Positions 29,298 to 38,674 of a stretch of 64,000 nucleotides of DNA are shown piece by piece. The position numbers and the translations under genes are program-made. Under the pieces are notes generated by a model. It was not told where the DNA came from. It worked only from the letters and a program-made list of their open reading frames with translations, and searched no databases. The stretch lies in assembly GCF_900104135.1 (NCBI RefSeq), contig NZ_FNIV01000011.1, positions 34,003 through 98,002 of the forward strand, given 5' to 3'. How positions within the stretch are numbered: position 1 is the stretch's first letter; each line of letters opens with the position of its first letter. This DNA is from Halomonas shengliensis (GTDB taxonomy: Bacteria; Pseudomonadota; Gammaproteobacteria; Pseudomonadales; Halomonadaceae).

Positions 29298-30042
29298 GGC
29301 CCGCCGCGAATCCGCCCCCCACCAGGAGACGCCCATGGAACGCGCCGCCGGCCAGACCATGCTCGAGTGCCACGACCTGACCCGCACCTACCGCGAGGGG
29401 CCCCAGGACATCACCGTGCTGGATGGCCTGGCGCTGTCCGTGGCCGCCGGCGAGCGGGTGGCCATCGTCGGCAGCTCCGGCTCCGGCAAGACCACGCTGC
29501 TCAACCTGCTCGGCGGCCTCGACCGCCCCAGCCGCGGCGAGGTGCGCATCGCCGGCGAGCCGCTCTCGGCGCTGGGGGAGGCCGCCCTGGGACGCTTCCG
29601 CAATCGCCATATCGGCTTCGTCTACCAGTTCCACCACCTGCTCGCCGAGTTCACCGCGGTGGAGAATGCCGCCCTGCCGCTGATCGTGCGCGGGCTGGGC
29701 AAGAAGGCGGCGGAGGCACGCGCCATGGCGCTGCTGGAGAAGGTGGGCATGGCCCCCCGCGCCGATCACAAGCCGGGCGAGCTGTCGGGAGGGGAGCGCC
29801 AGCGGGTGGCCATCGCCCGCGCCCTGGTCACCGACCCAAGCCTGGTGCTGATGGACGAGCCTACCGGGAACCTCGACCAGCACACCGCCGCGGGGATCCT
29901 TTCGCTGATGGACGAGCTGGCGCGCACCACCGCCTGCGCCTTCGTCATCGTCACCCACGACCCGGCGCTCGCCGCCCACCAGGATCGCGTCATGCGTCTC
30001 GACGAGGGTCGACTGACCGAGCAGCCACGCGAGGGCGCCTGA
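29290..30042 (+). CDS. lolD: Lipoprotein-releasing system ATPase LolD
   Basis: 250 residues from ATG 29290, which overlaps the previous gene by 8 bases and has GGAGG upstream; ATG 29335 with GGAGAC is an equally good start and would give 235 residues, nearer the usual length. Walker A is GSSGSGKTT, the signature is [15 protein letters not shown], Walker B is [11 protein letters not shown], and the H-loop is IVTHDPAL. The Lol motif is visible in [23 protein letters not shown]. It is a cytoplasmic ATPase that drives release of lipoproteins. Confidence 0.93.
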   Translation: MSEARRESAPHQETPMERAAGQTMLECHDLTRTYREGPQDITVLDGLALSVAAGERVAIVGSSGSGKTTLLNLLGGLDRPSRGEVRIAGEPLSALGEAALGRFRNRHIGFVYQFHHLLAEFTAVENAALPLIVRGLGKKAAEARAMALLEKVGMAPRADHKPGELSGGERQRVAIARALVTDPSLVLMDEPTGNLDQHTAAGILSLMDELARTTACAFVIVTHDPALAAHQDRVMRLDEGRLTEQPREGA

Positions 30043-30072
30043 CGTCCTCGGACGCATCCTTGCCCTTGGCAA

Positions 30073-30097
30073 CGCGGCCGCCCTCGAGGCGGCCGCG
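30073..30097. terminator. Bidirectional hairpin between lolD and the DUF2062 gene
   Basis: A perfect 10-bp stem CGCGGCCGCC/GGCGGCCGCG with loop CTCGA lies between the convergent genes. There is no T-run on either side, so termination strength is uncertain. Confidence 0.5.
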
Positions 30098-30114
30098 CGC
30101 GTCTCGGGCCTGGG

Positions 30115-30645
30115 TCAGGCTTCGCGGCAGGCGCGCCGCCGCCGTCGTCGCGCCTTCCAGCTGCGCGAGACCTGCCAGCGCCACAGCAGGCGGATGGCCA
30201 GGTTGCCGAGCAGGGCCAGCCCCAGGGCGGTGACCACCGAGCCCAACGCCAGGGCCGGCAGCAGGTCGCCGAGCCTCTCGGCGACCCACTGGGCCGAGAG
30301 GCGGTCGGGGGCCTCCCGGGCCGGCACCTGCATCAGCCAGGCGCCGAGGCGGTAGTTGGCATAGAAGATCAGTGGCATGGTCAACGGGTTGGTGACCCAC
30401 ACCAGCCCCACCGCGAGCGGCAGGTTGCAGCGCGCCAGCCAGGCGCCGCCGGCCGCCACCGCCATCTGGAAGGGAATCGGCAGCATGGCGCTGAACAGCC
30501 CCACCGAGAAGGCGTTGGCGACGCTGCGCCGGCTCAGCACCCACAGCGCCGGGTTGCCGATCAGCCCCTCCATGAAGCGCAGCGAGCGCTGGCGCCTCAG
30601 GGTCTCGGGGTGGGGCAGGTAGCGCTGTAGCAGGCGGCGCGGCAT
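30115..30645 (-). CDS. DUF2062 membrane protein
   Basis: 176 residues from ATG 30645 (MPRRLLQRYLPHPETL). DUF2062 landmarks are FSVGLFSAMLPIPFQMAVAAGGAWLARCNLPLAVGLVWVTNPLTMPLIFYANYRLG, followed by a second membrane segment and a basic tail (WKARRRRRRACREA). Function is unknown; the family is often next to lol or comEC genes, as here. The ribosome binding site is poor. It is convergent with lolD and divergent from comEC. Confidence 0.85.
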   Translation of the reverse strand: MPRRLLQRYLPHPETLRRQRSLRFMEGLIGNPALWVLSRRSVANAFSVGLFSAMLPIPFQMAVAAGGAWLARCNLPLAVGLVWVTNPLTMPLIFYANYRLGAWLMQVPAREAPDRLSAQWVAERLGDLLPALALGSVVTALGLALLGNLAIRLLWRWQVSRSWKARRRRRRACREA

Positions 30646-30790
30646 GGCGTGGGCTCGCGGAGTCGTTTCCTCGCCTATTATCCATAGATGCACAGGGCGC
30701 CGCACCCGCGGCCCCAGCCGGTGGGGCTATCGCATTTCGCCATGCGGCGACAGCGAAAGGCGCCGGGGACAGGGCGAAGAGGGGGTCCTA

Positions 30791-30835
30791 TGCCAGGGAT
30801 GGCATCGGTAGCGCCCAGGGACGGGTTCACAGCGC
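30791..30835. repeat. Candidate short intergenic repeat (paired CCAGGGAYGG units)
   Basis: The hairpin TGCCAGGGATGGCA (30791-30804) is followed by GCGC..GCGC arms (30811-30835). The two share the direct repeat CCAGGGATGG/CCAGGGACGG, 22 bases apart. This looks like a small REP-type extragenic element in the 262-bp DUF2062/comEC gap. The rest of the gap shows no gene. Confidence 0.4.
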
Positions 30836-30907
30836 CCCGGAGCCTTGAGCGGTGCTTCCATCCACGATAGCTCCTACCTCTCTCGGCGACGCCCTTGGAG
30901 CGAGAAG

Positions 30908-33187
30908 ATGTGGAAGGGATGGGCACTTTCCCTCGCCCTCGCCGTGCTGGCGGGGGTGGGGCTCGGTCACGGCGAACCGCCGGGCCTCGTCGAGGGGCTG
31001 GCGGTGGCGCTGCTGCTGGTCCTGGCCGCGCGCCGGCCCGGGCCCCTCGTGCTGCTGCTGGTGGTCGCCTGGACGGCGGGCGGCGTGCTCTCGGCGCGTC
31101 ATGCCGAGCTGCCACCGGGGCTCTCCGGGGTCGACCTGGCCGTGGAGGGGCGGCTGACCTCGGTGACGCCCCAGGGGCGGCTCACCCGCCTGGTCGTGGA
31201 GGTGGACCATTGTCGTCCCCTCGCGCCGGGTCGGCTGCCCTGCAACGACCTGGAACGGCTACGCCTGAATGCCTACGGCGCTCCACCCATGGCGGCCGGG
31301 GAGCGCTGGGCGCTCGGCGTGCGGCTGCGCCCACCCCACGGGCTCGCCAACCCCGGCACCTTCGACTACCGCGCCTGGCTGTGGCGCGAGGGCTTCCAGG
31401 CCACCGGCTATGTGCGCGACGCCCCTCCGCCTCGCCGCCTGGCCGAGGCGGGTGTTTCGCCGCAGCGCCTGGCGCTGGACTTCCTCGATGCCAAGCCGCT
31501 GCCGGAGCGGGCGGCGCGCTGGCTGGCGGCCCTCACCCTGGGCGCCGACCAGCGACTCGTCGATGACGACTGGGCACTCCTCAACGCCAGCGGTACCACC
31601 CACCTGGTGGTAATCTCCGGGCTCCATGTGGGCCTGGCGGCCGGTGCCGCCCTGCTGCTGGGGCGTGGTCTGGCGCGCCTGGCCACGCCCGGGCGCTGGC
31701 GGCTGGCGGTGTGGCCCTGGTGGCTGGCCGCCGCGGTCGCCTCCGCCTATGCCGGGCTGGCGGGGCTCGAGCCGCCGGCCCTGCGTGCCCTGATCATGAC
31801 CCTGGTGGGGCTCTGGGTAGCCAGCGGTCGTCACGCTCCGGGCCCCTGGCAGGGGTGGTGGCTGGCCCTCGCCCTGGTGCTGCTGCTCGACCCACTGGGC
31901 GCCTGGCAGCCCGGGCTGTGGCTCTCCTTCGGGGCGGTGGCGGTGCTGATCCTGATCTGGCAGGGGCGCCCGCGTCCGCGTGGCTGGCGTGGCTGGCTGT
32001 GGGGCCTGGTGCGCACCCAGCTGCTGCTGGCGCCGGCCATGGCGGGGGCGGTGCTGCTGGCCTTCGACCGCCTGGCCCCCGCCGCCCCGCTGGTCAACCT
32101 CGTCGCCGTGCCGCTGGTGGGCAGCCTGATGGTGCCCCTCGGCCTGCTGGGCTGGCTGTTGGCGCCGTTGGGGCCGCCCGCCGACCTCTGCTGGTGGGGC
32201 TTCGCCCGGCTCGCCGAGGGGCTGGCCCGCCTGCTCGAGACCGCGGTGGCGTGGCTGCCGGCCTGGCACCCGGAGCCCGCCCTGGGGCTGCCGCTGGCGC
32301 TTGCGCTCTTGCTGCTGGCCGGCCTCTGGGGGCTGCCGGGGCTCGACGCGCGCCTGCGCCTGGTGGCGACCCTGGCACTGGCCCTGCTGCCGGCGCTGTG
32401 GCGACCGGCCACGCCGGCCCACGGCGAACTCGAGGTGCGGGTGCATGACGTGGGGCAGGGGCAGCTGGTGGAGCTGATCACCGCCAACCATCGGCTGCTC
32501 TACGACACCGGCCCCCGCTTCGGCTCGGGCTTCACGCCGCTGGAGACGCTGTGGCCGGCGGGGCAGCGATTCGATGCCGTGATCGTCAGCCACGACGACG
32601 TCGACCATGCCGGCGGCGTGGCGGCCCTCGAGGCGTCGCACCGGGTCGCGCGCTGGCTTGCCCCGCCGGGGGCCGAGGTGGCCGGTGAGCCCTGTGTCGC
32701 CGGTCGCGAGTTGGAGCGCGACGGGGTGCGTTTCCGGCTGCTGTGGCCACCCCCCGGAGAGGCGGGCCGCGTCGACAACGACCGCTCCTGTGTGCTCGAG
32801 GCAGTGGCGGGGCCGCATCGGCTGCTGCTCACCGGCGACCTGGGGGCGGCCGGCGAGCGGCGCCTGCTGAGTGAGGTCGGCGGACCCTTGGCGCTGCTGC
32901 TGGCCGGCCACCACGGCAGCGCCACCAGCTCGACCCCGGCGCTGGTGGCGGCGCTCGCCCCGCGCCATCTGGTCTACAGCGTGGGGCGCCATAACCCCTT
33001 CGGCCATCCCGCCGCCGAGGTGGTGCGCCGCTTCCGCGATGCCGGGGCCTGCCAGTGGAGCACCGCCCTGGACGGGGCCCTGGGGTTTCGCCTGGGTGGC
33101 GCCGGCCTGCCCACGCCGCAGGCGGCGCGCGCCTCGGCGAGGCCCGGTGTCGATTGCCCCCGCCTTGCGGTAGAATCGCCGCCATAG
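30908..33187 (+). CDS. comEC: DNA uptake channel protein ComEC/Rec2
   Basis: 759 residues from ATG 30908, which has GGAG 7 bases upstream; the open frame extends further but lacks good starts. An N-terminal membrane region is followed by a small OB-like domain (VDLAVEGRLTSVTPQGRLTRL), then the competence domain with many helices (SGTTHLVVISGLHVGLAAGAALLLGRGL), and a C-terminal metallo-beta-lactamase-like domain from about 510 (VHDVGQGQLVELI, YDTGPRF, VIVSHDDVDHAGGVAAL, LLTGDLG, LLAGHHGSATSS). It moves single-stranded DNA across the inner membrane during transformation. Its presence suggests, but does not prove, competence. It is upstream of exbB. Confidence 0.93.
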   Translation: MWKGWALSLALAVLAGVGLGHGEPPGLVEGLAVALLLVLAARRPGPLVLLLVVAWTAGGVLSARHAELPPGLSGVDLAVEGRLTSVTPQGRLTRLVVEVDHCRPLAPGRLPCNDLERLRLNAYGAPPMAAGERWALGVRLRPPHGLANPGTFDYRAWLWREGFQATGYVRDAPPPRRLAEAGVSPQRLALDFLDAKPLPERAARWLAALTLGADQRLVDDDWALLNASGTTHLVVISGLHVGLAAGAALLLGRGLARLATPGRWRLAVWPWWLAAAVASAYAGLAGLEPPALRALIMTLVGLWVASGRHAPGPWQGWWLALALVLLLDPLGAWQPGLWLSFGAVAVLILIWQGRPRPRGWRGWLWGLVRTQLLLAPAMAGAVLLAFDRLAPAAPLVNLVAVPLVGSLMVPLGLLGWLLAPLGPPADLCWWGFARLAEGLARLLETAVAWLPAWHPEPALGLPLALALLLLAGLWGLPGLDARLRLVATLALALLPALWRPATPAHGELEVRVHDVGQGQLVELITANHRLLYDTGPRFGSGFTPLETLWPAGQRFDAVIVSHDDVDHAGGVAALEASHRVARWLAPPGAEVAGEPCVAGRELERDGVRFRLLWPPPGEAGRVDNDRSCVLEAVAGPHRLLLTGDLGAAGERRLLSEVGGPLALLLAGHHGSATSSTPALVAALAPRHLVYSVGRHNPFGHPAAEVVRRFRDAGACQWSTALDGALGFRLGGAGLPTPQAARASARPGVDCPRLAVESPP
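33171..33176 (+). promoter_or_regulatory. -10 box for the exbB-msbA-lpxK operon
   Basis: TAGAAT followed by CGCCGCC lies in the last codons of comEC, 55 bases before exbB. The -35 is unclear. Confidence 0.4.
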
Positions 33188-33230
33188 GCAGGCGCTCCGC
33201 GATGAGGACGCCGATGGGGAGGGAACGCGC

Positions 33231-33917
33231 ATGGACATGATGGAGGCCCTGATCGCCGGCGGCTGGCTGATGCTGCCGCTGCTCGGCTGCTCGCTGCTGG
33301 CCACGGTGATCATCATCGAGCGCCTGTGGACGCTGCGTGCCGGGCGCATCGCACCGCGCGGATTGGGGCAGGAGGTGTGCACCTTGATCACCCGCGGGCA
33401 GGTCAACCTCTACTGGCTGGAGAGCCACTCGCCGCTGGGTGGGGTACTCGCCGCCGGGCTGCGCAACGCGCGCCTGGGGCACGAGCAGGTGAGGGCACGC
33501 CTGACCGAGGCCGCCACCGCGGTGATCCACGACATGGAGCGCTTCCTGAGCCCGCTGGGCACCATCGCCGCCATCGCCCCGCTGATCGGCCTGCTGGGCA
33601 CCGTGGTGGGCATGATCGAGGTGTTCTCGGTGATCGTCTCCGGCGACGGGGCGAGCCGCACCGCGGACCTGGCCGGGGGCATCTCCCGTGCCCTGGTCAC
33701 CACCGCGGCGGGCCTCACCGTGGCGATCCCGGCGCTGATGTTCCACCGTTACTTCCAGCGCCGGGTGGAGGACATCACCGTGCGCATGGAGGAGCAGGCC
33801 GGCCAGGTGGTGGAGTTCCTGGCCCACTACGGTGACGACCTCAACCTTGCGGAGCGCCAGGAGGCCGAGCGGGTCGAGGCCGACGGCCGCCTCGCCCCCG
33901 AGGTGAAGCGCCCGTGA
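33231..33917 (+). CDS. exbB: MotA/TolQ/ExbB-family proton channel
   Basis: 228 residues. There are three membrane segments: about 8-28 (GGWLMLPLLGCSLLATVIIIE), then two in the conserved region LSPLGTIAAIAPLIGLLGTVVGMIEVF and GISRALVTTAAGLTVAIPALMFHRYF. With the ExbD-like protein downstream it uses proton flow to energise an envelope process. In this conserved position (between comEC and msbA/lpxK) the pair is not the TonB or Tol system proper, and its partner is not known. Its stop overlaps the next gene by 4 bp (GTGA). Confidence 0.85.
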   Translation: MDMMEALIAGGWLMLPLLGCSLLATVIIIERLWTLRAGRIAPRGLGQEVCTLITRGQVNLYWLESHSPLGGVLAAGLRNARLGHEQVRARLTEAATAVIHDMERFLSPLGTIAAIAPLIGLLGTVVGMIEVFSVIVSGDGASRTADLAGGISRALVTTAAGLTVAIPALMFHRYFQRRVEDITVRMEEQAGQVVEFLAHYGDDLNLAERQEAERVEADGRLAPEVKRP

Positions 33918-34351
33918 GGTTTCCCCGCCGGCGCCGCGATCCGGTGGAGGTGAACCTCACCCCGCTGATCGACGTGGTGTTCCTGCTGCTGATCTTCTTC
34001 ATGGTCTCCACCACCTTCGAGACCCGCCAGGCGCTGGAGCTGACCCTGCCGGAATCGGTGAGCGGTACCGCCGCCGAGCCCTCGCCGGTGACCCTGGTGG
34101 TCACCGCCGAGGGAGGTTACCGACTGGGGGGGCGCGATCTCGCCGCCGCCGCGCTCCCCGCGGCACTGGCCGCCGAGGCCGACCAGGCCCGCGAGCATGG
34201 CCTGGTGGTGGAGGCCGACGCCCGCGCCCGCCACGCCGACGTGGTGCGCGCCCTCGACCAGGCCGCCGCCCAGGGCATCCGCCAGGTGCGCATCGCCACC
34301 ACCCAGGGCGGCGCCGGCGACACATCCACCCAAGACGCGGAGACGCCGTGA
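33914..34351 (+). CDS. exbD: ExbD/TolR-family biopolymer transport protein
   Basis: 145 residues from GTG 33914. A short basic cytoplasmic start (MRFPRRRRDPVEVNLTPL) leads into one membrane helix with the proton-carrying aspartate (LIDVVFLLLIFFMVSTTF). A periplasmic domain of about 100 residues follows. It forms a complex with the ExbB-like protein. Both ends overlap neighbours by 4 bp, so translation is coupled through exbB-exbD-msbA. Confidence 0.87.
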   Translation: MRFPRRRRDPVEVNLTPLIDVVFLLLIFFMVSTTFETRQALELTLPESVSGTAAEPSPVTLVVTAEGGYRLGGRDLAAAALPAALAAEADQAREHGLVVEADARARHADVVRALDQAAAQGIRQVRIATTQGGAGDTSTQDAETP

Positions 34352-36120
34352 CCCCCACCGGGACCTCCCAACACGCGGCCCAGCGCTCGGGCCTGACCCT
34401 CTATCGCCGCCTGCTCGGCTATGTGCGGCCCCACTGGCGCTCCTTCGCCCTGGCGGTGCTGGGCTACGCCATCTATGCCGCCTCCAGCACCGCCCTGGCG
34501 GAGATGATGAAGCGGCTGATCGACGGCATCCAGGAACCCGATGCCGCCTTCCGCCTCTTCCTGCCGCTGTTCGTGGTGGGCATGTTCGCCGCGCGTGGCC
34601 TGGGCACCTTCCTGGGTACCTACTTCATGAGCAACGTGGCGCGCAACGTGGTGCACGCCCTGCGCTGCGATGTCTTCAACCACATGCTCCACCTGCCGGG
34701 ACGCTTCTTCGACCGCCACTCCAGTGGCCACCTGATCTCGCGGGTCACCTACCATGTCGAGCAGGTCACCGGCGCCGCCACCAAGGCGCTCACCATCCTG
34801 CTGCGCGAGGGACTCTTCGTGATCGGCCTGGTGACCTACCTGCTGTGGACCAACTGGATGCTGACCCTGCTGTTCCTGGCGGTGACGCCGCTGATCGGCG
34901 CGGTGGTCAGCTACGCCAGCAAGCGCTTCCGGCGCATCTCGGGGCGCATCCAGGCCTCCATGGGGGAGGTGACCCACGTCGCCTCAGAGGCGCTCTCCGG
35001 GTACCGGGTGGTGCGCACCCATGGTGCCGAGACCTATGAGAAGGCACGCTTCGCCGCCGCCAGCGAGTACAACCGCCAGCAGAGCATGAAGGAGGCGCTG
35101 ACCAAGGCGGTCAGCACCCCGGTGATCCAGCTGCTGGTGGCCCTGGCCCTGGCGGTGCTGGTGTGGCTCGCCATGTCGCCGGCGCTGATGGCAGACATGA
35201 CGGCCGGCGAGTTCGTCGCCTTCATCACCGCCGCCTCGCTGATGGCCAAACCGGTCCGCCAGCTCACCGAGATCAACAGCGAGATCCAGAAGGGCCTGGC
35301 CGCCTCCTCGGAGCTCTTCGGCCTGCTCGAGGAGCCCAGCGAGCCCGACCAGGGCCGCCGCGACCCGGGCCGCCTCGCCGGCCGGGTGCGCTTCGAGGGG
35401 GTCCACTTCCGTTACGACGAGGGCCAGCCCGAGGTACTCAAGGGCATCGACCTCGATGTGCGCGAGGGGGAGATGGTGGCCATCGTGGGCCGCTCGGGGA
35501 GCGGCAAGTCGACCCTGGTGGGGCTCCTGCCGCGCTTCTATCGCCCCACCCGGGGGCGGGTGCTGGTGGACGAGGTGCCGCTGGAGGAGTATCGCCTGGC
35601 GCCGCTGCGCCGCCAGATCGCCCTGGTCTCCCAGCAGGTCACCCTGTTCAACGCCAGCATCGCCGACAACATCGCCTACGGCGTCGACGATCCCGACCCG
35701 GCGGCGATCGAGGCCGCGGCGCGTGCCGCCCACGCCCATGAGTTCATCGCGCGCCTGCCGGAAGGCTATGCCACCCAGGTGGGCGACAACGGGGTGATGC
35801 TCTCCGGCGGCCAGCGCCAGCGCCTGGCCATCGCCCGCGCCATCTTCAAGGACGCCCCGCTGCTGATCCTCGACGAGGCGACCTCGGCGCTGGACACCGA
35901 GTCCGAGCGCCACATCCAGGCCGCCCTGGAGGAGGTGTGCAAGGGGCGCACCACCCTGGTGATCGCCCACCGCCTCTCCACCATCGAGCGCGCCGACCGC
36001 ATCCTGGTGATGGAGCAGGGCGAGATCATCGAGCAGGGCAGCCATGCCGAGCTGCTGGCCCGGGACGGTGCCTATGCAGCGCTGCACCGCCTGCAGTTCC
36101 AGGAGGCCGAGGCGCCATGA
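34348..36120 (+). CDS. msbA: Lipid A export ABC transporter MsbA
   Basis: 590 residues, normal for MsbA (about 580), starting at GTG 34348 within the exbD stop. Six membrane helices occupy residues 25-310. The nucleotide-binding domain has Walker A GRSGSGKST, the Q-loop VSQQVTLFNASIADNIAYG, signature LSGGQRQRLAIARA, Walker B LLILDEATSALD and H-loop IAHRLST. It flips core-lipid A across the inner membrane. It is followed, overlapping by 4 bp, by lpxK, the standard partnership. Confidence 0.95.
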   Translation: MTPTGTSQHAAQRSGLTLYRRLLGYVRPHWRSFALAVLGYAIYAASSTALAEMMKRLIDGIQEPDAAFRLFLPLFVVGMFAARGLGTFLGTYFMSNVARNVVHALRCDVFNHMLHLPGRFFDRHSSGHLISRVTYHVEQVTGAATKALTILLREGLFVIGLVTYLLWTNWMLTLLFLAVTPLIGAVVSYASKRFRRISGRIQASMGEVTHVASEALSGYRVVRTHGAETYEKARFAAASEYNRQQSMKEALTKAVSTPVIQLLVALALAVLVWLAMSPALMADMTAGEFVAFITAASLMAKPVRQLTEINSEIQKGLAASSELFGLLEEPSEPDQGRRDPGRLAGRVRFEGVHFRYDEGQPEVLKGIDLDVREGEMVAIVGRSGSGKSTLVGLLPRFYRPTRGRVLVDEVPLEEYRLAPLRRQIALVSQQVTLFNASIADNIAYGVDDPDPAAIEAAARAAHAHEFIARLPEGYATQVGDNGVMLSGGQRQRLAIARAIFKDAPLLILDEATSALDTESERHIQAALEEVCKGRTTLVIAHRLSTIERADRILVMEQGEIIEQGSHAELLARDGAYAALHRLQFQEAEAP

Positions 36121-37190
36121 GCGGGCTGGCCGAGCGCTGGCTGGCCGCCGCCTACCGCGGCGACCCCTGGCTCGTCGCGCTGCGTCCGTTGGAGGCACTC
36201 TACCGCTGGGCGGTGGCGCGCCGCGCCGCCGCCTATGCCGAGGGCCGGAAGGCGACCTGGCGGGCCCCGGTGCCGGTGATCGTGGTGGGCAACCTGACCC
36301 TGGGCGGCACCGGCAAGTCGCCGCTGGTGGCCTGGCTGGTGGGACACCTGGCCGAGCGGGGCCTTCGGCCCGGGATCCTCTCGCGGGGCTACGGCGGCGA
36401 CAGCGACGCCTACCCGCTGCTGGTGGACGACGCTACCCCGGCGAGCCGCTGCGGGGACGAGCCGCGCATGCTGGCCGACCAGACCGGCGTGCCGGTGGTG
36501 GTGGACCCCGACCGCCCCCGCGGCGCGCGGCGGCTGCTGGAGGCGGGCTGCGACATCCTGGTCGGCGACGACGGCCTGCAGCACCTGGCGCTGGCCCGGG
36601 ACCTGGAACTGGTGGTGGTGGACGGGGCGCGGGGCTTCGGCAACGGCCGCTGCCTGCCGGCGGGGCCGCTGCGCGAGCCGCTGTCGCGGCTGGCCAGCGT
36701 CGACGCCGTGGTGGTCAATGGCGAGCCGCGCGCCGTGCTGCCGGTGCCCGCCCGGCGCATGGCGCTGGTGCCTGCGGCCTGGCGGCGGCTGGGCGACGGG
36801 GCGCGTCACGCCGTCGAGGCGCCACCCTTCGCGGGACCGGTGCACGCGGTGGCGGGCATCGGCCGACCGGCGCGCTTCTTCGAGACCCTCGCGGCGCTCG
36901 GCGTCGAGGCGATCCCGCACCCCTTCGCCGACCACCACGCCTACCATGCGGAGGAGCTCGACTTCGGCGACGACCGACCGCTGGTGATGACCGCCAAGGA
37001 TGCCGTCAAGTGCCGTGGCCTGGCGCCGGCGGAGAGCTGGGTGCTGGAGGTGGCCGCCGAGCCCGAGCCCGCCTTCGTGGCCTGGCTGGACGCGCGCCTC
37101 GCCGCACTGGCGGGCCAGGCGCGTCAGCCGTCACAGGAGCGAGAGACGATTCCAGAAGCCGGCGACGGGCCGGCTTCCCACCGAGAGTGA
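36117..37190 (+). CDS. lpxK: Tetraacyldisaccharide 4'-kinase
   Basis: 357 residues from ATG 36117. LpxK phosphorylates the 4' position of the lipid A precursor at the inner membrane. The modified P-loop [23 protein letters not shown] is diagnostic, followed by [37 protein letters not shown] and the C-terminal PFADHHAY and MTAKDAVKC motifs. An ATGA overlap with msbA suggests coupled expression of synthesis and export. Confidence 0.96.
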   Translation: MSGLAERWLAAAYRGDPWLVALRPLEALYRWAVARRAAAYAEGRKATWRAPVPVIVVGNLTLGGTGKSPLVAWLVGHLAERGLRPGILSRGYGGDSDAYPLLVDDATPASRCGDEPRMLADQTGVPVVVDPDRPRGARRLLEAGCDILVGDDGLQHLALARDLELVVVDGARGFGNGRCLPAGPLREPLSRLASVDAVVVNGEPRAVLPVPARRMALVPAAWRRLGDGARHAVEAPPFAGPVHAVAGIGRPARFFETLAALGVEAIPHPFADHHAYHAEELDFGDDRPLVMTAKDAVKCRGLAPAESWVLEVAAEPEPAFVAWLDARLAALAGQARQPSQERETIPEAGDGPASHRE

Positions 37191-37200
37191 GGTGAACACC

Positions 37201-37410
37201 ATGGACAAGGAGCTGCTGGCGATGCTGGTCTGCCCGCTCTGCAAGGGCAAGCTCAAGTACCACCGCGAGGCCGAGGAGCTGCACTGCCGCTTCGACGGCC
37301 TGGCCTATCCCATCCGCGACGGCATCCCGGTGATGCTACCCGAGGAGGCCCGCGAGCTCTCTGCCGACGAGAAGCTCCACGACTCCCCCGGACGCACGGG
37401 AGAGGCGTGA
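37201..37410 (+). CDS. ycaR: Trm112/YcaR-family zinc-ribbon protein
   Basis: 69 residues. [29 protein letters not shown] has the CPLC zinc-knuckle start typical of the family, then [20 protein letters not shown]. Bacterial members sit between lpxK and kdsB, as here; their role is not settled. The symbol is used for position and similarity. A GTGA-type junction links it to kdsB. Confidence 0.88.
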   Translation: MDKELLAMLVCPLCKGKLKYHREAEELHCRFDGLAYPIRDGIPVMLPEEARELSADEKLHDSPGRTGEA

Positions 37411-38198
37411 TGCCCGGGCGCGACTTCATCGCCGTCATCCCGGCGCGCTTCGCCTCGTCGCGGCTGCCCGGCAAACCCCTGGCCGAGATCGCCGGCGAGC
37501 CGATGCTGGCCCACGTCTGGCGCCGCGCCGGGCAGAGCGCCGCGCGCCGGGTGGTGGTGGCCACCGATGACAGCCGCATCGAACAGGCCATGACCGCACT
37601 GGGCGCCGAGGTGGTGATGACACGGGCCGACCACCCCTCCGGTACCGACCGCCTGGCCGAGGTGGCCGAGCGCCTGGGGCTTGCCGACGACGCCGTGCTG
37701 GTCAACGTCCAGGGGGACGAGCCGCTGATTCCGCCGACGCTGATCGATCAGGTCGCCGGGCGGCTGTTCGACGATCCCGGCGCCTCCATCGCCACCCTGG
37801 CCGAGCCGATCGCCGAGGTGGAGAGCCTCTTCAACCCCAATGTGGTCAAGGTGGTGCGTGCCCTGGATGGCCGCGCCCTCTACTTCTCCCGGGCGCCCAT
37901 CCCCTGGGATCGCGACGCCTTCGCCACCCGACCCGAGCTGCTCGAGACCGATGCCTGGCTGCGCCATATCGGCCTCTACGCCTACCGCGTCGGCTTCCTC
38001 GCCGAATATCGTGACTGGCTGCCGTCGCCCCTGGAGCGCCTGGAGCACCTCGAGCAGCTGCGCGCGCTGCACCATGGCCACGCCATCCAGGTGGCGCTGG
38101 CCCGGGAGCCGCACCCCGCCGGGGTGGACACCGCCGAGGACCTGGCCCGGGTACGGGCCCTGCTGACCACCGACGACGCCGAACCGGGAGGCCACTGA
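37410..38198 (+). CDS. kdsB: 3-deoxy-manno-octulosonate cytidylyltransferase
   Basis: 262 residues from ATG 37410 (a GTG lies directly before it). It activates Kdo as CMP-Kdo for LPS inner core synthesis. Family motifs are [57 protein letters not shown] and [12 protein letters not shown]. The start overlaps the ycaR stop, and its end overlaps the next start by one base. Confidence 0.96.
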   Translation: MPGRDFIAVIPARFASSRLPGKPLAEIAGEPMLAHVWRRAGQSAARRVVVATDDSRIEQAMTALGAEVVMTRADHPSGTDRLAEVAERLGLADDAVLVNVQGDEPLIPPTLIDQVAGRLFDDPGASIATLAEPIAEVESLFNPNVVKVVRALDGRALYFSRAPIPWDRDAFATRPELLETDAWLRHIGLYAYRVGFLAEYRDWLPSPLERLEHLEQLRALHHGHAIQVALAREPHPAGVDTAEDLARVRALLTTDDAEPGGH

Positions 38199-38674
38199 TG
38201 CGCGTGCTCTTCGTCTGCCTGGGCAACATCTGTCGCTCGCCCACCGCCGAGGGCATCTTTCGCCGCAAGCTCGAGGAGCGAGGCCTGGCCCATCGGGTCG
38301 CGGTCGACTCCTGCGGCATCGGCCCCTGGCACGTGGGCAAGGCCCCCGACACCCGTGCCCGGCAGGCCGCCGCGCGCCGCGGCATCGATCTCTCGGGGCT
38401 GCGTGCCCGCCAGCTGGCCGACGCTGACTTCCAGGCCTTCGACTACCTGCTGGCCATGGATCATGACAATCTCGCCGCTCTGCGCGAGAGGGCCCCGAAG
38501 CCGCTCGAGGCCCACCTGGGGCTCTTCCTCGAGTTCGCCGGGCTGCCCGACACCGCCGTGCCCGATCCCTACTACGGCGGCGAGGATGGCTTCGAGGCGG
38601 TGCTCGACCTGGTCGAGCGTGGCGCCGACGGCCTGCTCGACGCCATCGCCGCGCGCCTGGAGACGCCGCGCTGA
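38198..38674 (+). CDS. Low-molecular-weight protein-tyrosine phosphatase
   Basis: 158 residues. The N-terminal P-loop VLFVCLGNICRSPTAEGIF has the C-X5-R-S signature with nucleophile Cys7. The general acid aspartate is in VPDPYYGGEDGF, and the second aromatic/lid region in SCGIGPWHVGKAPD. Such enzymes often act with exopolysaccharide tyrosine kinases, but no kinase is present; the gene lies between kdsB and murB with one-base overlaps on each side. The substrate is unknown. Confidence 0.93.
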   Translation: MRVLFVCLGNICRSPTAEGIFRRKLEERGLAHRVAVDSCGIGPWHVGKAPDTRARQAAARRGIDLSGLRARQLADADFQAFDYLLAMDHDNLAALRERAPKPLEAHLGLFLEFAGLPDTAVPDPYYGGEDGFEAVLDLVERGADGLLDAIAARLETPR

